The translations under genes and the position numbers were made by a program. A stretch of DNA of 5,163 nt from the NCBI GenBank assembly GCA_964536085.1, contig CAZHWR010000076.1, positions 1-5,163 of the forward strand, written 5' to 3'. Below the pieces are notes generated by a model. The model was not told the DNA's origin and did no database searches. It saw only the letters and a program-made list of their open reading frames with translations. Origin of the DNA: CAZHWR01 sp964536085. Its GTDB lineage: Bacteria; Bacillota; Clostridia; Oscillospirales; Ruminococcaceae. Numbering within the stretch: position 1 is the stretch's first letter; each line of letters starts with the position of its first letter. Positions 1-5,163 of the stretch are shown one piece after another.

Positions 1-700
1 CGACGTATACTATTCCGGCAGCGAGGAGCAGTGGAGCGCGATAAGCATAAAAAGCTATAACGATCCCCTTATCTCCGCCACGATCCACTTCAACTGCGGC
101 GGAGAAGCGCTGCACGAGGTGGAATTTATCGAAACGGCTCTCGAAAGCGGCGGAAAAACCGTTATCCTCGTTTCAAAGGATGAAGGAACCAAAATTTACT
201 ATACCCTTGACGGAAGCGAGCCTACAGAAAGCAGTGCGGAATACACGTCTCCGCTCACATTTGAAACAAACGGTACCTACACCGTAAAGGCTGTTGCCGT
301 GCGCAGCGGATATAAAAGCAGCGTAAGCACATATGTTGTTACGATTGAAGAGGAACGGACTCCGTCAAGAACCGCGGGACACTTCTATATGCAGCGAACC
401 GATGTTGCGGTTAACACGGTAAAACCGAAGCTTGAAAATGTCTCGGTTTCAACGGTTGACGCAGAAAACGGAATATACAGGTTTGAAATCCGAACCGGAG
501 ACTTTGTATGCGATTCATCGGGTTATCCGTTCTTCTACTGGGAAAGTGCGGACGGCGTATTCCTTTCGGACGAAAACGAATACAGGACGGTTCGGTTTAT
601 GGCGGACGAAGGAATAGATACCGCTTACGTTGACGTGTATTTAGGCGACGCTCTTGGTTATATCAGCAAATACACAATCGAAGTCAGCGGAAGAAAATAA
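1..700 (+). CDS. C-terminal part of a modular surface protein (LRR/BspA-like tail, chitobiase-C-like module), 5'-truncated
   Basis: The frame is open from base 2 and ends at TAA 698-700, giving 232 residues; the true start lies upstream. The GTG at 119 is an internal Val codon, because the frame is open and recognisable before it. Residues 2-31 (VYYSGSEEQW, then ISATIHFN) match the segment that commonly closes BspA-like leucine-rich-repeat regions in Clostridia surface proteins (from family memory). Residues about 42-115 look like a chitobiase/beta-hexosaminidase C-terminal-like module, with the hallmark IYYTLDGSEPT at 65-75 followed by TVKAVAV. Residues about 119-232 form a Ser/Thr/Tyr-rich, probably beta-sandwich Ig/PKD-like end (FFYWESADG, then VDVYLGDALGY). 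No enzyme motif, sortase signal, SLH repeat or membrane anchor is visible, so any wall anchor must be N-terminal. A role in adhesion or carbohydrate/protein binding is inferred. The next gene starts 30 bp downstream and carries a related module. Confidence 0.88.
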   Translation, partial: DVYYSGSEEQWSAISIKSYNDPLISATIHFNCGGEALHEVEFIETALESGGKTVILVSKDEGTKIYYTLDGSEPTESSAEYTSPLTFETNGTYTVKAVAVRSGYKSSVSTYVVTIEEERTPSRTAGHFYMQRTDVAVNTVKPKLENVSVSTVDAENGIYRFEIRTGDFVCDSSGYPFFYWESADGVFLSDENEYRTVRFMADEGIDTAYVDVYLGDALGYISKYTIEVSGRK

Positions 701-713
701 AAAATTTCCAATG

Positions 714-719
714 AAAGGA
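714..719 (+). promoter_or_regulatory. Ribosome binding site for the large SLH/peptidase gene
   Basis: AAAGGA lies 11 bases before ATG 731, slightly long but acceptable spacing for a Firmicute. It supports ATG 731 as the start rather than TTG 721, which has no suitable upstream site and opens a different frame. The in-frame ATG at 746 would remove the Lys-Arg n-region of the signal peptide. The 30-bp gap shows no convincing terminator or promoter, which fits co-transcription with the upstream gene. Confidence 0.7.
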
Positions 720-730
720 TTTGACACAAA

Positions 731-802
731 ATGATAAAACGATTGATGAGCTTAATTATTGCGGCAGCAATGCTTGTGTCTCTTATCCCGTCGGTATTTG
801 CG
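731..802 (+). other. Sec signal peptide (residues 1-24)
   Basis: The N-terminus has Lys3-Arg4, a hydrophobic core at about residues 5-19 (LMSLIIAAAMLVSLI), then Pro20 and a V-F-A site at 22-24, predicting signal peptidase I cleavage before Ala25. No lipobox Cys is present, so this is not a lipoprotein. The mature protein begins A-D-G-S and goes straight into the first SLH repeat. Confidence 0.9.
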
Positions 803-3800
803 GCAGACGGCTCCTTTACCGATGTGAGCGCGGCGGATTACTATGCCGAGGCGGCGCAGGCTTTGTCAAAGCTCGGAATATTAAAAGGCTATCCCGACGG
901 CAGCTTTGGCGCAAAGCGTAACGTAACGCGCGGCGAAATGGCGGCAATAGTTTGCCGTATCATGGGCAAGGAAGAAAGCGCCGCCTTAAAAGCGGGAAGC
1001 ACCGATTTTGATGATGTTCCCTCCGACCACTGGGCAAGCGGATACATAAATGCCGCCGCCGACGCAGGAATCATAAACGGTGACGGAAACGGGCTTTTCC
1101 GTCCCGAAGACAACGTTAAGCACGAGGAAGCCGTTAAAATGCTCGTGTGCGCGCTCGGCTTTGACAAAGAGCTTGTCGCAAACCCCGAAGATTGGTCGGC
1201 TCCCTATCTTACGGCGGCGGCTTCAAAAGGAATCACCGCTCAAGCCAAGGGAACAAAGGGCTCAGCCTCAACCCGCGGCGACATTGCCGTCATGGCTTAC
1301 GGCGCTCTCAAGGCATTTTACATTCCGCAAGCCTCCGTTGCGAGCGGGACATATTTCTCGGCGCAAAATGTAACTCTCACCTCCGCCGGCGGCGCGCAAA
1401 TTTATTATACAACAGACGGTTCCGAACCAACCGTTAAAAGCGCAAAATACACCTCCGCAATATCCGTTGCAAAAACAGCGACACTTAAGGCAATCGCTGT
1501 TAAAAACGATGTGAAAATCAGCGATATTGCGATATTTGAATATACGATAAACGCCGTCAGCGGCTCGTCCGGCGGTTCGTCCTCTTCAAATTCAAATAAA
1601 ACGGCAGTGCAAAAGGCTCTTGACGCTTTGAATTTAATTTACGAAAGCGGCGACAGCGCGGATTCCGTAAAAAATGATGTTGGGCTTCCGGCAAGCTCTC
1701 AGGGGCTTCTTGTGGAATGGGAATCAGATAATGACGTTATTGCTATCGACAGCTCCGAAGGCGACACAGGGTATATAACCGGCGCAGTGACACGGCCTAC
1801 AGCCTATGAAAGCGATGCCGAGGTAACCCTTACCGCAACGGTCTCAAAGGGCTCTGTTAAGAAAACGAGGAATTTTACGCTTACCGTGCCAAAGGAAATA
1901 CCGACAAACGAAAGGATAAATATACGGCAGGTAGATGTAAAGGGCTTTGTTGACGATGACAATCATGATTTGACAGACGAAAATTGCGAAACGTACTATA
2001 TCATTGATTGGATAATGATAAATGAAGAAATCGGACTTATCGCATATGCCGATCCGGTACACTATGACGATGAGGAATTGATTTACGATTGGACAGCGAA
2101 TAACGGTACAATAAGCGGCGACGGAAAATATGCGTATTACACAGCTCCAAACGCTGCTTGCGAAGAAACAATAACACTGACTGTGACTGACAATAGCGGA
2201 AATTCCTCGGATGCGTGGATTGTTAATCTTATTGTCAGAGATACACCGCTTACGGACGATTCAGATATAGATTATAGTTTACTTTCATCGAATGAGGATG
2301 ACGATTCTGACGGAGACGGATTAACAAACGCCGATGAAGAAGCTCTCGGTACAGATCCGTATAACTATGATACGGACGGAGACGGCATTTCCGACGGCGT
2401 TGAAGCGGCTGCCGGGCTTGACCCGCTTACATCCGATCCCGATACAACAGTCTACACCTATGAACTTGAATCCGACGACAGGGAATTTACCCTTGCCGTA
2501 ACCGGTACAACCTCCGCGGGAAACAGCACTGTATACGATATGGAAAACAGGGCTTTCAAGGCGAACGAGGATGTTTACAGCCCTCCGTACAAGGTATCGT
2601 TTGCCGATAATGTTTCATCGGCAAAGGTAACAATAGAATATGATGAAGCTAAGCTGAACCGATGCGGCAAAACCGCGGCGGATATATCCGTTTTCGGCAA
2701 GGACAGCGGAACGGGAGCAATATATTCTTTTGACAGTACGCCTGAAAGCGGCGGCAAAATTTTTTCCGTTGTGGAAACGCCGTCATCCGGCAGCGATATA
2801 ATTTTCTTTGCGGCAGACAGCTCCCTTGACGTTGACAATGTCGGCAGCGCAAGCACCGTTTTGGCAGTGGATACCTCCGATGCAATGGCTGATTATAACA
2901 GCCGCAATTTCGGCTTTGCCGAAAATCTGCAATCCGCGGCAGATTTGTGCGGAGCTGACAGCAGTGTTGCCGTTATCACGGGCTTTGGCGGAGAAACTCG
3001 GCTTGAACTCGGCATGACTGCCGATGAAGAAGCCGTTTCCGACTGCCTATCCGGGCTCAGCTTTGACGGCGGCTCCTCCGTTGACCTGTGTACACTGCTT
3101 GAAGCCGCGGCGGATCTGACAGACGGCGGCAGCTTCTTCAAAAACATTGTTCTTGTCCTTTCGGAATATGACGCCGACAGCGCATTTATCGATAAAATCG
3201 AGGAATTGAGCGGGAACGGCTTCAATATATTGCTCGTATATACCTGCTATGTTGAAGATAGCGCGGAAATTTACGCTGCACAGGCGCAGGTATACACGCC
3301 TTTAAATCCCCAAATGCTTACAATTCCTTTTTCTCAGCTTAAAGGACAGATGCGCGCCTTTGAACGGGAAGATGTTACTGCGTTTTCAACAGGTTCAGAC
3401 AACAGAATTCTTACCGGCTTTAACCCGGGAGTACATGGATATAATTTTCAAAATCCGTCCTACTGCGCTTATGGTAAAGAACACGGCGTATGCTCAGGAA
3501 TGGCGCTCACTTCTGTGCTGAATTACTACGGTATGCTTCCCGCCGGAATGGTAGCCAATCAGAAATTTTCAGAAGCTACCGAATCCGACAAAGATATTGA
3601 TGATATTGCAATGGATGATCCGTGGTATGATTTTTATGTTGACGGCAGCAAAAAAGATAATATATCCATAGATAATATATCCGCATTCGTAAATAAACAA
3701 ACTCATAAATTCTTAGGTAACAAATTGACAAAATCCAACGTTGGGAAAATGCTTTCTGGGTGGTGGAAAATTGCTAACCTGTTGGCTCAAAATGATGTCG

Positions 3801-5163
3801 AACAAGTTGGTGTACATCTTAATGACAATTTCAGTGGAATCCTGTCTTCTAAGCCGCTTGTGTTTTCAGAATTTTTCATTCCAAATGATGATATAGTTCT
3901 ATTAACAAAACTGTTGGACAATGGTTATCCGGTTTTTTTAGGTGTTTCAAGAACATTTGCTTGTAATGAAGGGAAGAATTGTATAATTGGTAGTCATAGT
4001 GAATCTCATGCACATGCCGTTGTTGCAATAGGATATAAAAGAACAAATAATACCATAACTCTTTATATATATGATAGCAACTATCCTGATAAAACTAAAC
4101 ACATACTATTGCGGAATCAGTTTGTAAATTCATCCGGGAATTGGACATTTGACTGGGATGATTACAGCTGCTTTGGCGGAGAGATTTCTTCGATAAAGTT
4201 TCCTCATCTTTGTTACCACAAGAACACATTTAATTTTATCGATACCGAAGTACTCCTCAATTATCTTCAAACTACCGCAAACACGGTAAATGCAACATGG
4301 AACGGCAATAATCTGAATGTCAATTATAACAGGTCCAATACAAACCATCTGCTCAGAACCTACGACCCCGAGACAGCTGAAGTTACCGAATACAATGATA
4401 CCTATGTGATTCCCAATGCTAAAGGAAATGATTTTTACTATGCTGTAAGGACAGGCATGGGAGGCAACCTCCTTCCCACAATATGGAACAGCGTAAATTA
4501 TGTCCACAATAATAAGCTGCGGCTGATTGACATTATTCCCGGCACATGGTATGAGTCATACTGCAACAGGGCGATTGACTTAGGCTTTATTACCGGCTAC
4601 CCCGACGGCACCTTCCTGCCTGCAAAAGAAGTGACGGTGGCGGAATTTGTCACAGCGGCAATGAGAGCAATCAACATTAACAAGGATGTAATAAATTCTA
4701 ACAACTGGGCGGATAATTATTTGTCGTTTGCCCGTGAAAAAGGCTGGCTTGATGGCATTTCCGGGGATTGCTACAAAACCGTCACAAGAGGAGACGCCGT
4801 TAATATACTTTACAAAATGTTTACCTCCGATGAAGCAAAAAGCTACTCCATCGTGAAAACGTATGTATCGGTAAAGAGCATGGAGAATTTCCCCGACAAG
4901 GAGCTTTTAAACGGCAGCTACTCACATGCCAAAACAGCATTTATGCAGCTTTACTCGCAGGGCATTATTGAAGGCGTAGAATGGAGCGACGGCAAGGTAT
5001 ACCTTAAGCCCGCACAAAGCCTTGACAGAGCGACCTGTGTAACAATGATAATCCGCTGCCTTAAGAGTGAAAATTCCGCGGCGGCGGCAAGCCTCATGTC
5101 TGTTGACGAATTTTCCGAGGATGAAATTAAAGAGGTTCAACAAGCGGCCGAACCCGATTCGGG
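731..5163 (+). CDS. Giant SLH-anchored surface protein with VWA-like and papain/C39-like cysteine peptidase domains, 3'-truncated
   Basis: One frame runs from ATG 731 to the window end without a stop: 1477 complete codons. I read every codon in order and the phase at the end agrees. Domains by residue: signal peptide 1-24; SLH repeats 27-195; chitobiase-C-terminal-like module 200-274; Ser/Gly linker 277-289; atypical bacterial Ig-like 291-387; Ig/PKD-like 395-503; TSP3 calcium loops 521-573; beta domain 574-705; VWA-like 706-840; papain/C39-like peptidase about 895-1160; Asn/Thr-rich beta region 1161-1262; SLH repeats 1264-1447; linker continuing beyond 1477. The SLH repeats imply non-covalent attachment to the secondary cell-wall polymer. 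The peptidase suggests cleavage of surface or extracellular protein; the substrate is unknown. It is probably in an operon with the upstream gene. Oddities are SLH triads at both ends, a weak VWA metal site, and an AT-rich patch at about 3570-4135. Frame and export are certain; the peptidase activity is inferred. Confidence 0.95.
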   Translation, partial: MIKRLMSLIIAAAMLVSLIPSVFAADGSFTDVSAADYYAEAAQALSKLGILKGYPDGSFGAKRNVTRGEMAAIVCRIMGKEESAALKAGSTDFDDVPSDHWASGYINAAADAGIINGDGNGLFRPEDNVKHEEAVKMLVCALGFDKELVANPEDWSAPYLTAAASKGITAQAKGTKGSASTRGDIAVMAYGALKAFYIPQASVASGTYFSAQNVTLTSAGGAQIYYTTDGSEPTVKSAKYTSAISVAKTATLKAIAVKNDVKISDIAIFEYTINAVSGSSGGSSSSNSNKTAVQKALDALNLIYESGDSADSVKNDVGLPASSQGLLVEWESDNDVIAIDSSEGDTGYITGAVTRPTAYESDAEVTLTATVSKGSVKKTRNFTLTVPKEIPTNERINIRQVDVKGFVDDDNHDLTDENCETYYIIDWIMINEEIGLIAYADPVHYDDEELIYDWTANNGTISGDGKYAYYTAPNAACEETITLTVTDNSGNSSDAWIVNLIVRDTPLTDDSDIDYSLLSSNEDDDSDGDGLTNADEEALGTDPYNYDTDGDGISDGVEAAAGLDPLTSDPDTTVYTYELESDDREFTLAVTGTTSAGNSTVYDMENRAFKANEDVYSPPYKVSFADNVSSAKVTIEYDEAKLNRCGKTAADISVFGKDSGTGAIYSFDSTPESGGKIFSVVETPSSGSDIIFFAADSSLDVDNVGSASTVLAVDTSDAMADYNSRNFGFAENLQSAADLCGADSSVAVITGFGGETRLELGMTADEEAVSDCLSGLSFDGGSSVDLCTLLEAAADLTDGGSFFKNIVLVLSEYDADSAFIDKIEELSGNGFNILLVYTCYVEDSAEIYAAQAQVYTPLNPQMLTIPFSQLKGQMRAFEREDVTAFSTGSDNRILTGFNPGVHGYNFQNPSYCAYGKEHGVCSGMALTSVLNYYGMLPAGMVANQKFSEATESDKDIDDIAMDDPWYDFYVDGSKKDNISIDNISAFVNKQTHKFLGNKLTKSNVGKMLSGWWKIANLLAQNDVEQVGVHLNDNFSGILSSKPLVFSEFFIPNDDIVLLTKLLDNGYPVFLGVSRTFACNEGKNCIIGSHSESHAHAVVAIGYKRTNNTITLYIYDSNYPDKTKHILLRNQFVNSSGNWTFDWDDYSCFGGEISSIKFPHLCYHKNTFNFIDTEVLLNYLQTTANTVNATWNGNNLNVNYNRSNTNHLLRTYDPETAEVTEYNDTYVIPNAKGNDFYYAVRTGMGGNLLPTIWNSVNYVHNNKLRLIDIIPGTWYESYCNRAIDLGFITGYPDGTFLPAKEVTVAEFVTAAMRAININKDVINSNNWADNYLSFAREKGWLDGISGDCYKTVTRGDAVNILYKMFTSDEAKSYSIVKTYVSVKSMENFPDKELLNGSYSHAKTAFMQLYSQGIIEGVEWSDGKVYLKPAQSLDRATCVTMIIRCLKSENSAAAASLMSVDEFSEDEIKEVQQAAEPDS
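809..1315 (+). other. N-terminal S-layer homology (SLH) triad
   Basis: Three consecutive SLH repeats cover about residues 27-195. SLH1 (27-79) has FTDV, GILKGYPDGSF and the polymer-binding motif VTRGE (65-69). SLH2 (91-143) has FDDVPSDHWASGYI and GIINGDGNGLFRPED, but VKHEE (129-133) replaces the TRAE-type motif. SLH3 (152-195) is shorter, with WSAPYLTAAASKGIT and STRGD (180-184). In characterised SLH proteins three repeats fold together and bind pyruvylated secondary cell-wall polysaccharide through the TRAE-like motifs; here two of the three keep the Arg. Confidence 0.92.
1328..1552 (+). other. Chitobiase/beta-hexosaminidase C-terminal-like module (residues 200-274)
   Basis: The hallmark IYYTTDGSEPT (residues 224-234) is followed by KYTSAI and TLKAIAVK, the usual pattern of this small beta module, which is common in Clostridia surface proteins. 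It matches the module in the upstream gene (IYYTLDGSEPT) in order and spacing. Its role is probably spacing or ligand binding; no catalytic residues are expected. A Ser/Gly linker follows at 277-289. Confidence 0.8.
1601..1891 (+). other. Atypical bacterial Ig-like domain (residues 291-387)
   Basis: The pattern is that of the atypical Ig-like (aBig) family: a short leading helix (AVQKALDALNLIY), VKNDVGLPAS, LLVEWESDNDVIAID, a glycine turn before GAVTRPT, then VTLTATVSKGS and FTLTVPK. Such modules act as stalk segments in Gram-positive surface proteins. The family assignment is from remembered motif pattern. Confidence 0.7.
1913..2239 (+). other. Ig/PKD-like beta-sandwich domain (residues 395-503)
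   Basis: The second half, LIYDWTANNGTISGDGKYAYY then TAPN and ITLTVTDNSGN, is the classic pattern of PKD/Ig-like domains (W-x-A-x-x-G-x-I, Y-x-A-P, T-V-x-D-x-x-G). The first half (395-450) is acidic and less recognisable. It is probably a stalk segment. Confidence 0.6.
2291..2449 (+). other. Two thrombospondin type 3-like calcium-binding loops (residues 521-573)
   Basis: Two DxDxDG loops with Glu at position 12 are visible: D525-S-D527-G-D529-G ending at E536, and D547-T-D549-G-D551-G ending at E558. Each is followed by a G-T/L-D-P turn (GTDP 540-543, GLDP 562-565), typical of TSP3 repeats. Calcium probably stiffens the stalk between the Ig-like modules and the VWA-like head. Confidence 0.88.
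2846..3250 (+). other. von Willebrand factor A-like domain with degenerate MIDAS (residues 706-840)
   Basis: The Rossmann-like order is visible: strand STVLAVDTSDAM (first MIDAS motif), strand SSVAVITGF, GGSS at 780-783 at the second motif, strand IVLVLSEYD, and strand FNILLVYTCYV. The DxSxS motif reads D714-T-S716-D-A718, losing the last Ser; Ser782 sits where Thr is usual, and the usual late Asp (TDG) is replaced by S811-E812-Y813. Metal-dependent ligand binding may therefore be weak or lost. The preceding region (574-705) is a beta domain of a type often found before VWA in clostridial proteins. Confidence 0.68.
3413..4210 (+). other. Papain/C39-like cysteine peptidase domain (residues about 895-1160)
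   Basis: The nucleophile helix is seen as GVCSGMALTSVLNYYG with Cys921. The His strand is SHAHAVVAIGYK with His1095 (His1093 is two residues upstream), then LYIYDSNYP with Asp1115 and Asn1117 as candidates for the third catalytic residue. Cys-His-Asp/Asn order and the hydrophobic strand after His match papain-fold peptidases. The Cys-His spacing of 174 residues is longer than in minimal C39 domains, suggesting inserted elements. No Gln stands six residues before the Cys (position 915 is Gly), so the usual oxyanion-hole residue is not obvious. A transglutaminase-like fold has the same residue order but fits the Cys motif less well. Confidence 0.7.
4520..5071 (+). other. C-terminal S-layer homology (SLH) triad
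   Basis: Three more SLH repeats cover about residues 1264-1447. SLH4 has WYESYCNRAIDLGFITGYPDG followed by VTVAE (1301-1305), where the Arg is Val. SLH5 has NNWADNYLSFAREKGWLDGI and VTRGD (1351-1355). SLH6 has FPDKELLNGSYSHAKTA, YSQGIIEGVEW and LDRAT (1431-1435), with Thr in place of the acidic residue. A linker beginning at 1448 runs past the window end, so more may follow. Confidence 0.88.

Noticed and set aside
119..700. A separate 193-residue gene starting at GTG 119
   Set aside because: The same frame is open back to base 2 and encodes a recognisable LRR-protein tail before the GTG, so this codon is internal.
721..726. TTGACA matching a -35 box
   Set aside because: No -10-like sequence lies 16-18 bases downstream, and transcription would begin inside the coding region, after the start codon.
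711..734. Seven-codon leader ORF (ATG 711, TGA 732-734) overlapping ATG 731 as ATGA
   Set aside because: It has no upstream ribosome binding site and contains the AAAGGA site of the real gene; a 7-codon frame can arise by chance.
721..921. A 66-residue frame starting at TTG 721
   Set aside because: It overlaps the signal peptide and first SLH repeat of the large gene in another frame, and its product has no recognisable feature.
2893..3225. Antisense 110-residue frame opposite the VWA-like domain
   Set aside because: It has a Ser/Pro-rich low-complexity composition typical of the reverse of GC-rich coding sequence, and the + strand frame is clearly real.
4130..4507. Antisense 125-residue frame
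   Set aside because: It lies wholly opposite the coding frame of the large protein, with no recognisable domain or ribosome binding site.
1..5163. CRISPR arrays, tRNA/rRNA genes, insertion sequences, attachment sites
   Set aside because: None is visible; all but 30 bases is accounted for by the two coding frames, and the only repeats are diverged protein modules.

Overview
The window is almost entirely coding on the + strand. It holds two adjacent genes for large secreted, modular surface proteins, and each runs off one end. Domain types (SLH repeats, chitobiase-C-terminal-like modules, a Clostridia-type LRR-protein tail, atypical bacterial Ig-like domains, TSP3 calcium repeats), moderate GC and AAAGGA-type translation signals suggest an anaerobic Firmicute of class Clostridia, probably an uncultured gut or rumen lineage. 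This placement is an inference; no phylogenetic marker gene is present.

Layout. Positions 1-700 hold the last 232 residues of a surface protein whose start lies upstream. It shows the end of a BspA-like leucine-rich-repeat region, a chitobiase-C-terminal-like module and a terminal beta-sandwich. A 30-bp gap (701-730) carries a ribosome binding site. Positions 731-5163 are one uninterrupted reading frame of at least 1477 residues with no stop before the window ends. The shorter open frames inside it, on both strands, are shadows.

The large protein reads, in order: signal peptide; three N-terminal SLH repeats; chitobiase-C-terminal-like module; Ser/Gly linker; atypical Ig-like domain; a second Ig/PKD-like domain; two TSP3 calcium loops; a beta domain; a von Willebrand A-like domain with a degenerate metal site; a papain/C39-like cysteine peptidase-like domain (Cys921, His1095, Asp1115 or Asn1117); a beta-rich region; three C-terminal SLH repeats; and a linker continuing past the window. 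SLH repeats at both ends would let it bind the cell-wall polymer at two places, holding the VWA and peptidase modules between the anchors.

The two genes are close, co-directional and share a homologous module, so they are probably co-expressed and act together at the cell surface, for example in adhesion and in processing of surface or host/dietary proteins. The substrate cannot be read from the sequence. The most notable points are the dual-anchor architecture, the absence of an obvious oxyanion-hole Gln in the peptidase, and an AT-rich patch with different synonymous codon use that covers the His/Asp half of the peptidase but not the Cys half.
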